From contig JALEFZ010000005.1 in the NCBI GenBank assembly GCA_022760475.1, positions 62,001 through 126,000 of the forward strand: 64,000 nucleotides of DNA. The letters are read 5' to 3'. The notes under the pieces are model-generated. The model did no database searches. It was not told the origin of the DNA and saw only the letters and a program-made list of their open reading frames with translations. This document shows, piece after piece, positions 26,992 through 36,773 of the stretch. The position numbers and the translations under genes were made by a program. Positions within the stretch are counted from its first letter, which is position 1; each line of letters starts with the position of its first letter. This DNA is from Bacteroidia bacterium. GTDB lineage: Bacteria > Bacteroidota > Bacteroidia > J057.

Positions 26992-27807
26992 ATGAACACG
27001 ATTTCAATACCTACAACACAAAATATTGAACTAGAGTATCCTGTGGCAGGTGTTCAGGAAAGGCTATTATCTGGATTTATTGATGCGGTGGTGCTTGGAG
27101 CCTATATTTTAGGATTTCATTATATATTCCAAAGGCTAGCCATCATTGATTATTCCCAAGAGTTTTGGGAAGATGAGTTGGACTCCTGGCAAGTACTGTA
27201 TTATCTCTGCTGGCTACCTGCCATGTTTTACAGCCTCATAGCTGAAAGTGTGTTTCGTGGCCAGACCCTGGGTAAACTCCTTACCCGAACCCGAACCATT
27301 CACCTCAATGGCAATATGCCCGATACCGCATCTTATTTCCTGCGTTGGCTTTTTAAACTAATTGATGTCTGGTTTTTTACCGGATTCAGTGCTTTCGCAG
27401 TTTATACAGGTAATTTTGCCCTTGGATTTGCCTTGTTTGTGATCTTTTCTGGCTGGATTGGAATTTTGGTTATTACCATTGCCAAAAATAACCAACGTCT
27501 TGGAGATTTGGTGGCTGGCACCACGGTCATTAAACTAAAGTTGGTTACCACATTCCTGGACACCATATATGTGGAAACTTCAGATGCATACAAGGTAGTT
27601 TTTCCTGAAATTAGATCATTATCTGACAGGGATGTGTCAATTTTAAAAACAGTATTGGATGTTGGGTTGAAAAACAAAAACCCCGTCTTACTTAACAAGC
27701 TGGCAAATAAGGTTAAGGATGTAGCTGGAATAGAAAGCAAAATGCCTAACCAACAATTTTTGGAAACAATATTAGCAGACTATAATCATTTTTTTGGGAA
27801 AAAGTGA
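26992..27807 (+). CDS. RDD-family membrane protein
   Basis: 271 residues. The RDD domain has LLSGFIDAVVLGAYILGFHYI (Arg replaced, Asp31 kept), then FRGQTLGKLLTRTRTIHLNG, then RWLFKLIDVWFF and AKNNQRLGDLVAGT. Three membrane helices are predicted in the first 170 residues; the last 100 are soluble and alpha-helical. RDD proteins are often transport-related but of uncertain function. It is divergent from the SpoIIM-MoxR operon across 72 bp and is a standard companion of that module. Confidence 0.85.
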   Translation: MNTISIPTTQNIELEYPVAGVQERLLSGFIDAVVLGAYILGFHYIFQRLAIIDYSQEFWEDELDSWQVLYYLCWLPAMFYSLIAESVFRGQTLGKLLTRTRTIHLNGNMPDTASYFLRWLFKLIDVWFFTGFSAFAVYTGNFALGFALFVIFSGWIGILVITIAKNNQRLGDLVAGTTVIKLKLVTTFLDTIYVETSDAYKVVFPEIRSLSDRDVSILKTVLDVGLKNKNPVLLNKLANKVKDVAGIESKMPNQQFLETILADYNHFFGKK

Positions 27808-28151
27808 TGTTTGATGATCCCTTGCTAATATTGTTGGACGATTTGGTCGATTATTGTTAAAAAATAATTTTTCCCTTAGATAATTTGATATTAAGCGAGA
27901 TTAATTTGTATTTTTATGTCAAGTCATTAGAGATTTATTTCTTACATCCAATTATTAAGCACGATACTTGTTTTACCATATAATCCTTGGGTATTATGTA
28001 TGTATCTAGCTTGTTATATTGGATTTGCTATAAAAAATGGAAGATAATGTCGAAAATCTTTCATGGCCTTTTGGTAGGATTTAGGTCTCAACACATGAAA
28101 ACACCCACCGAATTCGTTGAAAAGTTAGGTTATTTTAAGCTCCAAATCCAG
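27808..28151. other. Intergenic region, about 340 bp
   Basis: AT-rich, with no recognised promoter or terminator. An in-frame ATG at 27987 would extend the next gene by 55 residues, but these encode no signal and are unlikely to be translated. Confidence 0.4.
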
Positions 28152-28997
28152 ATGAAGCCTGCGCTTATTTTATTGATCGCCACAGCATTATGTCAGATTG
28201 TTGTTGGACAGTCTATACCAGAAGGACCAAGAATCCTTTGGGATGAACCTGAATTTGACAGCAAAAAAATTGAGCGTCTGAATGTCAAAAAAATTGCCAT
28301 TAAAAGTTACCAGGCACCCTTAACAAGGGGAGATAACGACTCTGAAACGGAAATTCGTTACTTCAATTCCAAAGGTAAATTATCTCAAGTCATAGAAATG
28401 GTCAGCAATGATACTTTGATGACCCAGACCTTTCACTACAACTCTCGTGGAGTTCTTGGGTGGAAACACATCAATGACAAAAAGTGGAACAGAACTTATA
28501 AGGAAGGTTATCGCTTCAATGGCTCCCAACATGTGTATCAGGTAAAGGCCTATGAGATGCTTCGCAACGATGAAAGGATGCTCCTCGACACCCGCCAGTA
28601 TACCTACGACAATGACAGCCTGCTGAAGGAAGTAAGGATTCTTGAAAATAACCGAGTTGTTTCGGTGCATAAGTTCAACTATGACAAGAAATTCAGGGTT
28701 TCCACAGAAGTCTTTGAAGATGGAAATGACCGCATTTTGCAGAAAGTAGACTACAAGTACGATACTGAGGACAGGGTAAGGGAAGTTGCGCTTGATAAAG
28801 GTGTGATTTCAGTTTACCGTTATGAATACAATTCCAAAGGACAACCCATGCAGATTGAATGGTTGGAAGATGGCAAAACGAGAGGCCTGGTAATCTATGA
28901 TTATAAGAGCACCGGCATGGTAGCCCAAATGGAGAAAATTCTGAATCCAGATACCAAGGAGGAAAATCACTTCATTCGAGTTTACAACTACAACTAA
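28152..28997 (+). CDS. Secreted YD-repeat-like protein, function unknown
   Basis: 281 residues from the ATG at 28152, chosen because it opens with a clear signal peptide (MKPALILLIATALC to VVGQ). The body is a string of roughly 20-residue strands of the form Y-x-Y-N/D-x(2)-G/D-x-L/V, for example FHYNSRGVLGWKHIN, YTYDNDSLLKEVRI, FNYDKKFRVSTEV, YKYDTEDRVREVAL and YEYNSKGQPMQIEW. This is the look of YD/RHS-like repeats or of MORN/YwqK-like beta-meander proteins. No C-terminal sorting domain. Probably periplasmic or surface-exposed. A terminator follows. Confidence 0.72.
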   Translation: MKPALILLIATALCQIVVGQSIPEGPRILWDEPEFDSKKIERLNVKKIAIKSYQAPLTRGDNDSETEIRYFNSKGKLSQVIEMVSNDTLMTQTFHYNSRGVLGWKHINDKKWNRTYKEGYRFNGSQHVYQVKAYEMLRNDERMLLDTRQYTYDNDSLLKEVRILENNRVVSVHKFNYDKKFRVSTEVFEDGNDRILQKVDYKYDTEDRVREVALDKGVISVYRYEYNSKGQPMQIEWLEDGKTRGLVIYDYKSTGMVAQMEKILNPDTKEENHFIRVYNYN

Positions 28998-29042
28998 TTA
29001 CATAGCTCAATTCAAGAATTCCCTTGAAAAGAATAAAAAATC

Positions 29043-29070
29043 AAGCCATTCCGAGAGGAATGGCTTTTTT
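29043..29070 (+). terminator. Intrinsic terminator
   Basis: AAGCCATTCC pairs perfectly with GGAATGGCTT around GAGA, with a T tail, 45 bp after the YD-repeat-like gene. Confidence 0.9.
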
Positions 29071-29256
29071 CTTGCGGTATTGGCGAAAAAATGAACCCAT
29101 AATGTGCAATGAGGCTTTCTTTCCTAACTTTTGCGTAATCCATACCGTTTAAACAACTATATTCCTTCTCCATACACTTTACTTTTGGAATTACTCCTCA
29201 ATCTGTTAATTTCAGCATTAAGGGTATATTATTTCATTATTTAGAATTTTCCAGGC

Positions 29257-32196
29257 ATGCGGTATCTTCGCTGGATAGGATTTATTGTGCTGTTTTTAGC
29301 ATTTCATGGAGCTAAGGGACAGCAGTTGAAAGCCCAAATGTGGGTAGATAGTGTGTTCAGTACCATGAACACGGATGAAAAAATTGGGCAGATGTTTATG
29401 GTGGCGACCTACTCCAACAAAGAAGAGTCGGATTATCGCCAGATGGAGGAAATGGTTCGTAAGTATCATCTCGGAGGTCTGATATTCATGCAAGGGACTC
29501 CTGAAAATCAGGTAAGGTTAATCAACCGATACCAGCGTGCCGCTGACATCCCCCTTCTGATCAGCCAGGATGCCGAATGGGGCTTGAGCATGCGCCTAAA
29601 AGGAGTACCCCGCTACCCTTACAACATGACCTTGGGAGCTATCCAGAATGACTCCTTGATTTACCGCCTTGGCAAACAAATGGCCAGGGATCTCAAAAGA
29701 GTTGGGGTCAGTATGAACTTTGCCCCTGTTGTTGATATCAACAACAATCCACAAAACCCTGTCATCAATTTCAGGTCATTTGGAGAAGATAAGTACAATG
29801 TTGCGAGAAAGGGGATCATGATCTCCAATGGTTTGCAGGATGGAGGTGTGATAGCCTGCGCAAAGCATTTTCCAGGACATGGAGATACCGATACCGATTC
29901 ACACTTTGGACTTCCGGTGATCAAACATAGCCAGATACGTCTGGATACCCTAGAGCTTTATCCCTTCATGAAACTTTCCAAAAGGAATATTGGAGCCATG
30001 ATGGTTGCCCACTTGAAGATTCCTGTATTGGATTCTACTCCCAACAGGGCGACAACCCTGTCTCCAAACGTAGTGCAAGCTTTGCTTAGGGAAAAGATTG
30101 GTTACAAGGGACTCATCGTGACCGATGCCTTGAATATGCATGGGGTTTCCAAGTACTTTCCCAAAGGGCAGGTGGCGCTGGAAGCCTTCAAAGCGGGGAA
30201 TGACATCCTGCTTTATCCCGAAAACATTCCACTGTCTATCCTGAACATCAAGAAAGCCATCCAAAAAGGAGAAATTTCCAAAGCAGATCTTGATGAACGC
30301 GTAAGGCGCATTTTGTTGACCAAATACCGAAGTGGACTGACTCAGTGGAAGTCCCTTTCTTCCAAGGATATAAAACCTTATCTGTTTACCAAGGAAAGCG
30401 CCATTCTCAAGAAGGAGCTTTATGAGGCTGCAATTACCCTAGCCAAAAATGATCAGTTGACCCTTCCACTAAAAAGACTGGAAAAAAGAAAGATTGCTTA
30501 TCTCCAGGTAGGGGGTTCGAAAAACAGCACTATGCTGAGGACTTTAATGAAATATGGGCAAATTACTCCCATTTACTTACCTGAAAACTTCTCTTCCAAA
30601 ACCCAGGGAGCTGTAATGAAGAAATTGAGTTCTTACAATACCGTCATCATTGGAGTCTTTGGGATGAATAAAAAGGCTAGCGATAAATTTGGGGTAGACC
30701 TTGGTACCAGAATGATTGCGGAGCAGCTTTCGCGACTTGGAAAGGATGTGGTTACCACACTTTTTGGCTCTCCCTACGCACTAAAATATTTTGGAAAAGA
30801 AAAAGCGATTCTTGTTGCATATGAGCCAGCAGCTGATGCTCAGGCGGCGGCGGCTAAAGCCATTTTCGGAGGCATCAAAGTAAATGGGAGATTACCTGTC
30901 ACGGCATCTGACAGGTTCAGGGTAGGTACAGGGAGAATGATATTAGAACCCATAAGATTTGGTTTTTCCATCCCTGAGGAAGAAGGATTGGACTCCAAAA
31001 AACTTAAGGAGATTGACGAGGTCATAGAAACTTATATCAAGAAAAAGGCCATGCCTGGGGCAGCTGTCCTTGTGATGAAGGGAAACAACATTGTCTACGA
31101 AAAGGGCTATGGCAGGACCACCTACAGTAGCAAAAGCCGAAGGGTAAATCCTTATATCCACACCTACGATCTGGCTTCTGTTACCAAGGTAGCCTCTACG
31201 ACTGTAGCTGTGATGTATTTAGAAGAAAAGGGATTGCTGGATTTAGACGCACCTATTGTGAAATACATTCCCAAGTTGAAGGGAACCAACAAGGCCAAGT
31301 TGACGATCCGCCGTCTGCTTCAGCACAACTCTGGTTTGCCTGGCTGGCTTTCGGTATACCAACAAACTTTCTCCAATCCTCGGAAAAAATCTTTGGATAA
31401 GAAGTATTACAGTTTTTACCCTTCCAGGTCCCACGATCAAAAAATCGCGCCTGCACTTTATGGCTCTACAGAACTGGACAATCTATTTTGGAAGACCTTA
31501 AAGGAGGCACCTCTAAATAAGACTACACGGGTAAGGTATAGCGATGTAGGCTTGATTTTGACGGGCATTGCCATTGAAAACATCAGTAAGAAAACACTGG
31601 ATGAGCTGGTGGATTACATTTACTACGAACGACTGGGAATGAATCGTACTACATTTAACCCTCATCTAAAGAAATGGGAAAAGTATTGTCCACCAACTGA
31701 GTCTGATCTTTATTGGAGGCAGGCAGTGATTCAGGGCTATGTTCACGATCCCAATTCTGCCATTATGGGAGGTGTTGCAGGGCATGCAGGATTATTCTCC
31801 AATGTCTATGACCTGGCAAAACTCATGTATATGCTAAAGAATGGGGGTTCATACGGTGGGCAAAGGTTTCTGAAGCAAAGCACCATTGATGCCTATACTC
31901 GCCAGCAGTTGACTTACAACAGAAAAGGCCTTGGATGGGACAAGCCTGCTAGGAAGGGAGAAAGTTCTTCTCCCTGCTCAAGATTTGCTTCCCGCTCTAC
32001 CTTTGGGCATACTGGTTTTACAGGTACGGGAGTTTGGGTAGATCCAAAAAATGACCTCATCTTTATTTTTCTGGCCAACCGTACCTTTCCGGATCAGGGC
32101 AATCGCTTGTTGTACAGAGAAAATGTTCGTGAAAAGGTTCACGACAAGGTCTATGAAGCCATCGCTTCCTATAAGAAAGACCGACGACCTCATTGA
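29257..32196 (+). CDS. Fusion of GH3 beta-N-acetylhexosaminidase (NagZ-like) and a serine hydrolase (beta-lactamase fold)
   Basis: 979 residues. A signal peptide ends near 22. The GH3 domain (about 28-370) has the NagZ-type KHFPGHGDTDTDSH at 203-216, carrying the His-Asp dyad, and the nucleophile Asp290 in IVTDALNM. A GH3 C-terminal-like domain (about 390-560) follows. From about 590 the beta-lactamase-type hydrolase has S641-V-T-K644, Y761-S-D763 in place of YxN, and H918-T-G920 in place of KTG. The first half would release GlcNAc from muropeptides. The second may act on peptides or esters. The fusion is exported. Likely a muropeptide-processing enzyme. Confidence 0.9.
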   Translation: MRYLRWIGFIVLFLAFHGAKGQQLKAQMWVDSVFSTMNTDEKIGQMFMVATYSNKEESDYRQMEEMVRKYHLGGLIFMQGTPENQVRLINRYQRAADIPLLISQDAEWGLSMRLKGVPRYPYNMTLGAIQNDSLIYRLGKQMARDLKRVGVSMNFAPVVDINNNPQNPVINFRSFGEDKYNVARKGIMISNGLQDGGVIACAKHFPGHGDTDTDSHFGLPVIKHSQIRLDTLELYPFMKLSKRNIGAMMVAHLKIPVLDSTPNRATTLSPNVVQALLREKIGYKGLIVTDALNMHGVSKYFPKGQVALEAFKAGNDILLYPENIPLSILNIKKAIQKGEISKADLDERVRRILLTKYRSGLTQWKSLSSKDIKPYLFTKESAILKKELYEAAITLAKNDQLTLPLKRLEKRKIAYLQVGGSKNSTMLRTLMKYGQITPIYLPENFSSKTQGAVMKKLSSYNTVIIGVFGMNKKASDKFGVDLGTRMIAEQLSRLGKDVVTTLFGSPYALKYFGKEKAILVAYEPAADAQAAAAKAIFGGIKVNGRLPVTASDRFRVGTGRMILEPIRFGFSIPEEEGLDSKKLKEIDEVIETYIKKKAMPGAAVLVMKGNNIVYEKGYGRTTYSSKSRRVNPYIHTYDLASVTKVASTTVAVMYLEEKGLLDLDAPIVKYIPKLKGTNKAKLTIRRLLQHNSGLPGWLSVYQQTFSNPRKKSLDKKYYSFYPSRSHDQKIAPALYGSTELDNLFWKTLKEAPLNKTTRVRYSDVGLILTGIAIENISKKTLDELVDYIYYERLGMNRTTFNPHLKKWEKYCPPTESDLYWRQAVIQGYVHDPNSAIMGGVAGHAGLFSNVYDLAKLMYMLKNGGSYGGQRFLKQSTIDAYTRQQLTYNRKGLGWDKPARKGESSSPCSRFASRSTFGHTGFTGTGVWVDPKNDLIFIFLANRTFPDQGNRLLYRENVREKVHDKVYEAIASYKKDRRPH

Positions 32197-32215
32197 TCAT
32201 AAAAGATACTTAACA

Positions 32216-32248
32216 AAAAAGGCCATCCCCTTACGGAATGGCCTTTTT
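32216..32248. terminator. Bidirectional terminator between GH3 fusion and E2 genes
   Basis: AAAAAGGCCAT pairs with ATGGCCTTTTT. Both strands have a GC core followed by T. Confidence 0.85.
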
Positions 32249-32266
32249 AATTTATTCAAATCAATA

Positions 32267-33598
32267 TCAGATGGCTGCATTCAAGTCCCATGCCTCAAGG
32301 ATATCTGCTACCCTTTTCACAAATCTGCCACCCAGAGCACCATCGATGATTCTGTGGTCATAGGAATGAGACAGGAACATTTTCTGGCGAATACCGATCA
32401 TATCGCCTGCTTCAGTTTCAATTACCGCTGGAATCTTACGAATTGCACCTACAGCCATGATCGCAACCTGGGGCTGATTGATGATGGGAGTTCCCATTAC
32501 ATTTCCAAATGTACCTACATTAGATAAGGTATAGGTTCCTCCTTCCAATTCATGAGGCTTCAATTTGTTGATGCGGGCACGACTGGCAAGGTCATTTACA
32601 GCCGCAGAAAGTCCTGCAAGGCTTAAACGATCAGCATTCTTGATGACAGGTACAATCAGGTTATCGTTGGGAAGGGCAACGGCAATTCCAATATTAATGT
32701 CTTTTTTGATCAGAATATTGTCTCCATTTATGGAAGAATTGACCAATGGGAGCTCTCTAAGCGCCCTTGTAACCGCCTGGATGAAAAGAGGAGTAAAGGT
32801 CAACTTCTCTCCGTACATCTCTTGGAACTGATTTTTTGCCTTCTTTCTCCAGAGAACGAGGTTGGTTACATCAGCCTCTACGAATGAAGTTACATGAGCA
32901 GAAGTCTGCGTAGAGGCGACCATATTTTTGGCGATCAACTTCCTCATTCTGTCCATTTCGACGACCTCATAGTTTCCATTCATGGAAACAGCCGGAGCAG
33001 CAGCGGTTTTGGCTGTCTGTGCTACGGGCTTGATCATTGGAGCTGGGGCTTGGGTCTGAGGAGCAACAGTCTTTTGAGGTGTAGGCTGCGAAGTCCTGTT
33101 TTTGACGTAAGAAAGAATGTCTTTTTTGGTAACCCTTCCATCACGGCCAGTACCTGGAATGGTCTCCAACTCTGCCATAGGAATAGCTTCTTCCTTGGCG
33201 ATATTCATGACAAGGGGAGAGTAGAATCGGTTGCTGGCTACAGCAGTTTTTGCTACTGTTTCAGCCACAGGCTGAGCCTGAGGAACATAAGGAACCGCTT
33301 CCACCAATTGGGCTTCTTGTGGCACAGCTTTGCCGTTTTCAGGAGCATCCACTGCAGCTTCAGTTTCGATGATGGCGATGACTTCCCCTACGGGTACAAC
33401 ATCCCCTTCTTTGAACTTGGTTTCTAGCAGGACTCCATCAACAGGAGCAGGAACTTCAGAATCGACTTTGTCGGTAGCAATTTCCAACACAGTTTCTTCT
33501 GCTTCTACCGCATCTCCTACGTTTTTGGTCCAACCCAGGATGGTAGCCTCGATGATACTTTCGCCCATTTTGGGCATCGTAAGCTCGTATTTAGCCAT
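32267..33598 (-). CDS. 2-oxo acid dehydrogenase E2 acyltransferase (lipoyl)
   Basis: 443 residues. A lipoyl domain (1-78) has the lipoylated Lys44 in EIATDKVDSEV. A Pro/Ala-rich linker follows, then an E3-binding domain (about 125-165, YSPLVMNIAKEE through GTGRDGRVTKKDIL), another Ala/Pro/Gln-rich linker and the catalytic domain (about 215-443) with SHSYDHRIIDGALGGRF near the end. It transfers an acyl group from E1-decarboxylated 2-oxo acid to CoA. No E1 or E3 gene is adjacent. Ambiguity between branched-chain and other 2-oxo acids remains; the ATDKVDSEV motif favours the branched-chain or 2-oxoglutarate group. Confidence 0.92.
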   Translation of the reverse strand: MAKYELTMPKMGESIIEATILGWTKNVGDAVEAEETVLEIATDKVDSEVPAPVDGVLLETKFKEGDVVPVGEVIAIIETEAAVDAPENGKAVPQEAQLVEAVPYVPQAQPVAETVAKTAVASNRFYSPLVMNIAKEEAIPMAELETIPGTGRDGRVTKKDILSYVKNRTSQPTPQKTVAPQTQAPAPMIKPVAQTAKTAAAPAVSMNGNYEVVEMDRMRKLIAKNMVASTQTSAHVTSFVEADVTNLVLWRKKAKNQFQEMYGEKLTFTPLFIQAVTRALRELPLVNSSINGDNILIKKDINIGIAVALPNDNLIVPVIKNADRLSLAGLSAAVNDLASRARINKLKPHELEGGTYTLSNVGTFGNVMGTPIINQPQVAIMAVGAIRKIPAVIETEAGDMIGIRQKMFLSHSYDHRIIDGALGGRFVKRVADILEAWDLNAAI

Positions 33599-33722
33599 AG
33601 TTAGTATTTTGAGAAAAGCAATTTAGTCCAGTTAATTTAAGTATAACCCTTAAACAAAGAGGGCAATTTGAGTAAGTATGCGTTTTAAAAGCTAGCAAAA
33701 CTAACAGAAATTATGTTTTGTC

Positions 33723-34958
33723 TCAAAACGCTTCTTTCAATTTTTTTAAACAGAGTTGCATGGCATAGTAAGCTGTGCGGTCCAGATTGACTTCTCTTAC
33801 AGTTCTCAAGCGGGCATGTCTGCTGAAAGCAAAGCTTTCTCCTGATAAGGCAATCCATACTTCGGGAGCGTGATTTTCACCCGACTCAGCATAGCCCGTA
33901 GTGGCTAATCCCACATCCGCGTTCAACAACTTCCTTACCCCTTCTGCCATGGCCAAGGCCACTTCTTCTGATACAACACCATGTTCTTCAATTAGTTTTG
34001 AAGGCACCTTGAGTAGGTCTTTTTTTACTTCAACATCATAAGCAACTACTGATCCTTTGAAGTAGGTGGAAGAACCCGATACTTCTACCAACCTTGCTCC
34101 AATTCTCCCTCCTGTAATACTTTCAGCTGTGGCCAGGGTAATTTTTTTGTCTAAAAATAAAGACTGAACCTCTTCCGCGATGAGTCTGTCTCCCTCTGCA
34201 TATGATTTGTCTTTGAACAATTCTCTCACCTTGGTAATGGCTGCTTCCAGGTCGGCGATCGTCTCCTCTTCATTTTCTTGCTGTGCAGAAAGTTCCAGCC
34301 AAAGTCCATCCAATCTTGGCAGATAGGCAATTTGAATGCTTTGGGGAAGTTCTTCCTCAATTGTTTCCATGCGATTGGCAACATCGGATTCAGGGATTCC
34401 AGCCAGACGGAAGGTATGGAAATGGTATGCCTGTGAAGGGAAGAAGGATTGAATTTTCGGAATTGCCTTGAATTCAAGCATATAAAGCATTTCATAGGGA
34501 ACTCCTGGCATGGAAAAGACATACTTTCCATCCTTATTGAATATCATACCCGGTGCCGTGCCCCTTTCATTTAGCATTACCTCACAAGAATCAGGAACAC
34601 GAGCTTGGCCTTGGGTTAATTCATTTAATTCTAGGCCTGCTCGCTTGAATCTATCTGTGATAAAATCGAGAGTGGGCTGGTGGAGGACCCAATCTCCTCC
34701 AAAATGCTCTGCCAGGGTATATTTGGTGATGTCATCCTTGGTTGGCCCAAGTCCTCCGCTAATAAAAACCACATCACTGTGGTTCAATTCTTCTTCCAGG
34801 GAGCTTTTAATGGCCTCTTTGGTGTCAGGAATCATTACGACCCGATGCTGGCGATAGCCAAATTTGCGAAGGATAAGGCCTGCATTTGAGGCATTGGTAT
34901 TGACAATGGTTCCTTTGAGCAACTCATTGCCAATATTAATAAAAGAGATTCGGGTCAT
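33723..34958 (-). CDS. cinA: CinA: competence/damage-inducible protein with PncC domain
   Basis: 411 residues. The N-terminal MoCF-type domain (1-170) has IGNELLKGTIVNTNASNAG and SGGLGPTKDD. The C-terminal PncC domain (about 250-411) has LATAESITGGRIGARL, with Ser (in AESITGG) the presumed nucleophile, and LATTGYAESG. CinA proteins hydrolyse NMN or ADP-ribose in the NAD salvage cycle. Cytoplasmic. It sits between the E2 gene and an outer-membrane-type protein gene with no obvious functional link. Confidence 0.95.
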   Translation of the reverse strand: MTRISFINIGNELLKGTIVNTNASNAGLILRKFGYRQHRVVMIPDTKEAIKSSLEEELNHSDVVFISGGLGPTKDDITKYTLAEHFGGDWVLHQPTLDFITDRFKRAGLELNELTQGQARVPDSCEVMLNERGTAPGMIFNKDGKYVFSMPGVPYEMLYMLEFKAIPKIQSFFPSQAYHFHTFRLAGIPESDVANRMETIEEELPQSIQIAYLPRLDGLWLELSAQQENEEETIADLEAAITKVRELFKDKSYAEGDRLIAEEVQSLFLDKKITLATAESITGGRIGARLVEVSGSSTYFKGSVVAYDVEVKKDLLKVPSKLIEEHGVVSEEVALAMAEGVRKLLNADVGLATTGYAESGENHAPEVWIALSGESFAFSRHARLRTVREVNLDRTAYYAMQLCLKKLKEAF

Positions 34959-35029
34959 AAGATGAAGCCAGTTGGAAAATTAGGGCAATTTTATCGTTTT
35001 TTAGCCTCAAATCCGAATCCTGGCTTTGC

Positions 35030-35671
35030 TTATTCCATGCTGTGAATTCGCTGTCTTTTGTCTCGAATGATGTTGTAGCGAAAAGATATCAGGGGCTGGA
35101 TATGTCCACCTTTTACTCCAAGGGCTCCCAACCCAAAGGTCATGTAACCAATTCCTGGATAATAGTAGGCTAGCAGGTCTTCTCTCGGAGGAGAATATCC
35201 AAATTGAATGCCCAGGTCAGCATTAATATACTCGGTAATCCTGACAACGAATCCAATGGTAGCAGTACCGCCAATCCTGAAGTCTTCAACCTCAATTTTT
35301 TCTGTTCCGCCTGACTCTACAAACCATTCTCTGTAATATACGCCTGTCAGGTCAAATGCAATAAAAGGATATTGGTAATCAGATAGGTCTTGCTCATAAA
35401 GTCGACCACCAATGGAGATTGAAACCCCCTGATTAAACAGGTTTACATAATTAGATAGGGCTCTAATGCGTGGTTCTGAACGAAGCTCATTGTTTTGATG
35501 GCGTATGGCAGATCCCAACTGCAAGGAAAACTTGGGAGCCAATTGAATCTCTGACCTAAGATCCAGGGTACCCATGAGTGCCGCAGGGACATTCACACCT
35601 ACGTGCGTACGGAGCTGAGAAAAGCAAAGAGCAGGAAAAAGAATTATGAAAAGTGTAGCTTTTGCTTTCAT
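35030..35671 (-). CDS. Secreted beta-barrel-like protein of unknown function
   Basis: 213 residues from the ATG at 35671, which gives a signal peptide (MKAKATLFIILFPALCFSQ). The longer open frame to 36157 overlaps the antiporter gene antisense and is not credible. The mature part has alternating short strands and glycines (GTLDLRSEIQLAPKFSLQLGSAIRH, YYYPGIGYMTFGLGALGVKGGHIQPLISFRYNII) as in small outer-membrane barrels. No catalytic motif was recognised. It is divergent from the Ca2+/Na+ antiporter gene across 133 bp. Confidence 0.7.
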   Translation of the reverse strand: MKAKATLFIILFPALCFSQLRTHVGVNVPAALMGTLDLRSEIQLAPKFSLQLGSAIRHQNNELRSEPRIRALSNYVNLFNQGVSISIGGRLYEQDLSDYQYPFIAFDLTGVYYREWFVESGGTEKIEVEDFRIGGTATIGFVVRITEYINADLGIQFGYSPPREDLLAYYYPGIGYMTFGLGALGVKGGHIQPLISFRYNIIRDKRQRIHSME

Positions 35672-35804
35672 CCAATAGATTACTGTTTTGATAATATCCT
35701 GCCTGCTGAAATTAAAAAACTTTTGTCCATTCTCCATATTTTCTTGATCCCCTCGCAACATCGCGCTAATGTTTTCGTAATTTCGTGGACGACAATAGTA
35801 TGAT

Positions 35805-36773
35805 ATGATTGGACTCCCTTTTTGGAGTATTATTTTTTTTGTGACCCTGGTAACCCTGGTTATCTCGGCAGATTTTTTTATAAAATCTTCCGAAAGAATC
35901 GGGTTAGCACTTGGAATACCTCCTTTTGTAGTAGGCGTTACCCTCATTGCTATTGGTACATCCTTGCCCGAGTTAATTACCTCGGTGGTGGCTGTACTAA
36001 GTAAGGAAAATGCCTCCGCGATTGTGCCGGGAAATGTTATCGGATCTAACATTACCAATATTGGCCTCGTCCTGGGTGTCGTAGCCTTCAGGGCTAAAAA
36101 AATCAAACTCGAATTCGATGTTCTGAAAGTAGACGGACCTATGTTGGTCGGTGCCACCTTCTTGCTTTATCTATGCCTCATTGATGGCAACTTTACCTTG
36201 TTTGAAGGCATTGTATTTTGCTTAGGACTCATCATTTATCTGGCTTATATATTCAGTTTAAGGAATGCAGATAGTCCCGAGGATATTCCTATAGACATAG
36301 AAGTCGATGAAGCCGAAGGGCAAAAATTTTCCTGGAAAGAACCTGTAATCCTACTGGTAAGCGGTTTGGTAATTTATTTATCGGCGGACTACAATGTACA
36401 GTCTATCCAAAATCTAGCCAATCTCCTCAACATCGGCAAAGAATTTATTGCATTGACGGCTGTAGCCCTCGGAACCTCTCTGCCAGAATTGGTAGTTTCA
36501 TTGGTTGCTATCCGTACTGGCAATGTTGAAATGGCCGTTGGAAACGTTATTGGATCTAATATCTTCAATATTTTTGCTGTCATGGGTATTCCAAGGCTCA
36601 TTGGACATATTGAAGTTCCCGAAACCATTCTAGGTACCAGTCTTCCCGCTGTCCTATTTATCAGTATCCTTTGTTTTGTAGTGGTCATGGACAGAAAGGT
36701 CAATCGATGGGAGGGGCTCGTTTTATTGCTGTTTTACATTGCCATCCAGGGTGGTTTGATCGCCCAGGTGTAG
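35805..36773 (+). CDS. Calcium/sodium antiporter (CaCA family, YrbG-like)
   Basis: 322 residues with ten membrane helices. The two alpha repeats, which form the ion-binding site, are clear: TLIAIGTSLPELITS with NVIGSNITNIGLVLG, and TAVALGTSLPELVVS with NVIGSNIFNIFAVMG. The acidic stretch in the middle (IDIEVDEAEGQ) is the cytoplasmic loop. It exchanges Ca2+ for Na+ or H+ at the inner membrane. A TAATTTCG sequence lies 24 bp upstream, a near match to the -10 consensus. Confidence 0.95.
   Translation: MIGLPFWSIIFFVTLVTLVISADFFIKSSERIGLALGIPPFVVGVTLIAIGTSLPELITSVVAVLSKENASAIVPGNVIGSNITNIGLVLGVVAFRAKKIKLEFDVLKVDGPMLVGATFLLYLCLIDGNFTLFEGIVFCLGLIIYLAYIFSLRNADSPEDIPIDIEVDEAEGQKFSWKEPVILLVSGLVIYLSADYNVQSIQNLANLLNIGKEFIALTAVALGTSLPELVVSLVAIRTGNVEMAVGNVIGSNIFNIFAVMGIPRLIGHIEVPETILGTSLPAVLFISILCFVVVMDRKVNRWEGLVLLLFYIAIQGGLIAQV

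Noticed and set aside
35672..36157. N-terminal extension of the barrel-like protein gene
   Set aside because: It runs antisense to the well-supported antiporter gene and lacks a signal peptide; the start at 35671 gives one.
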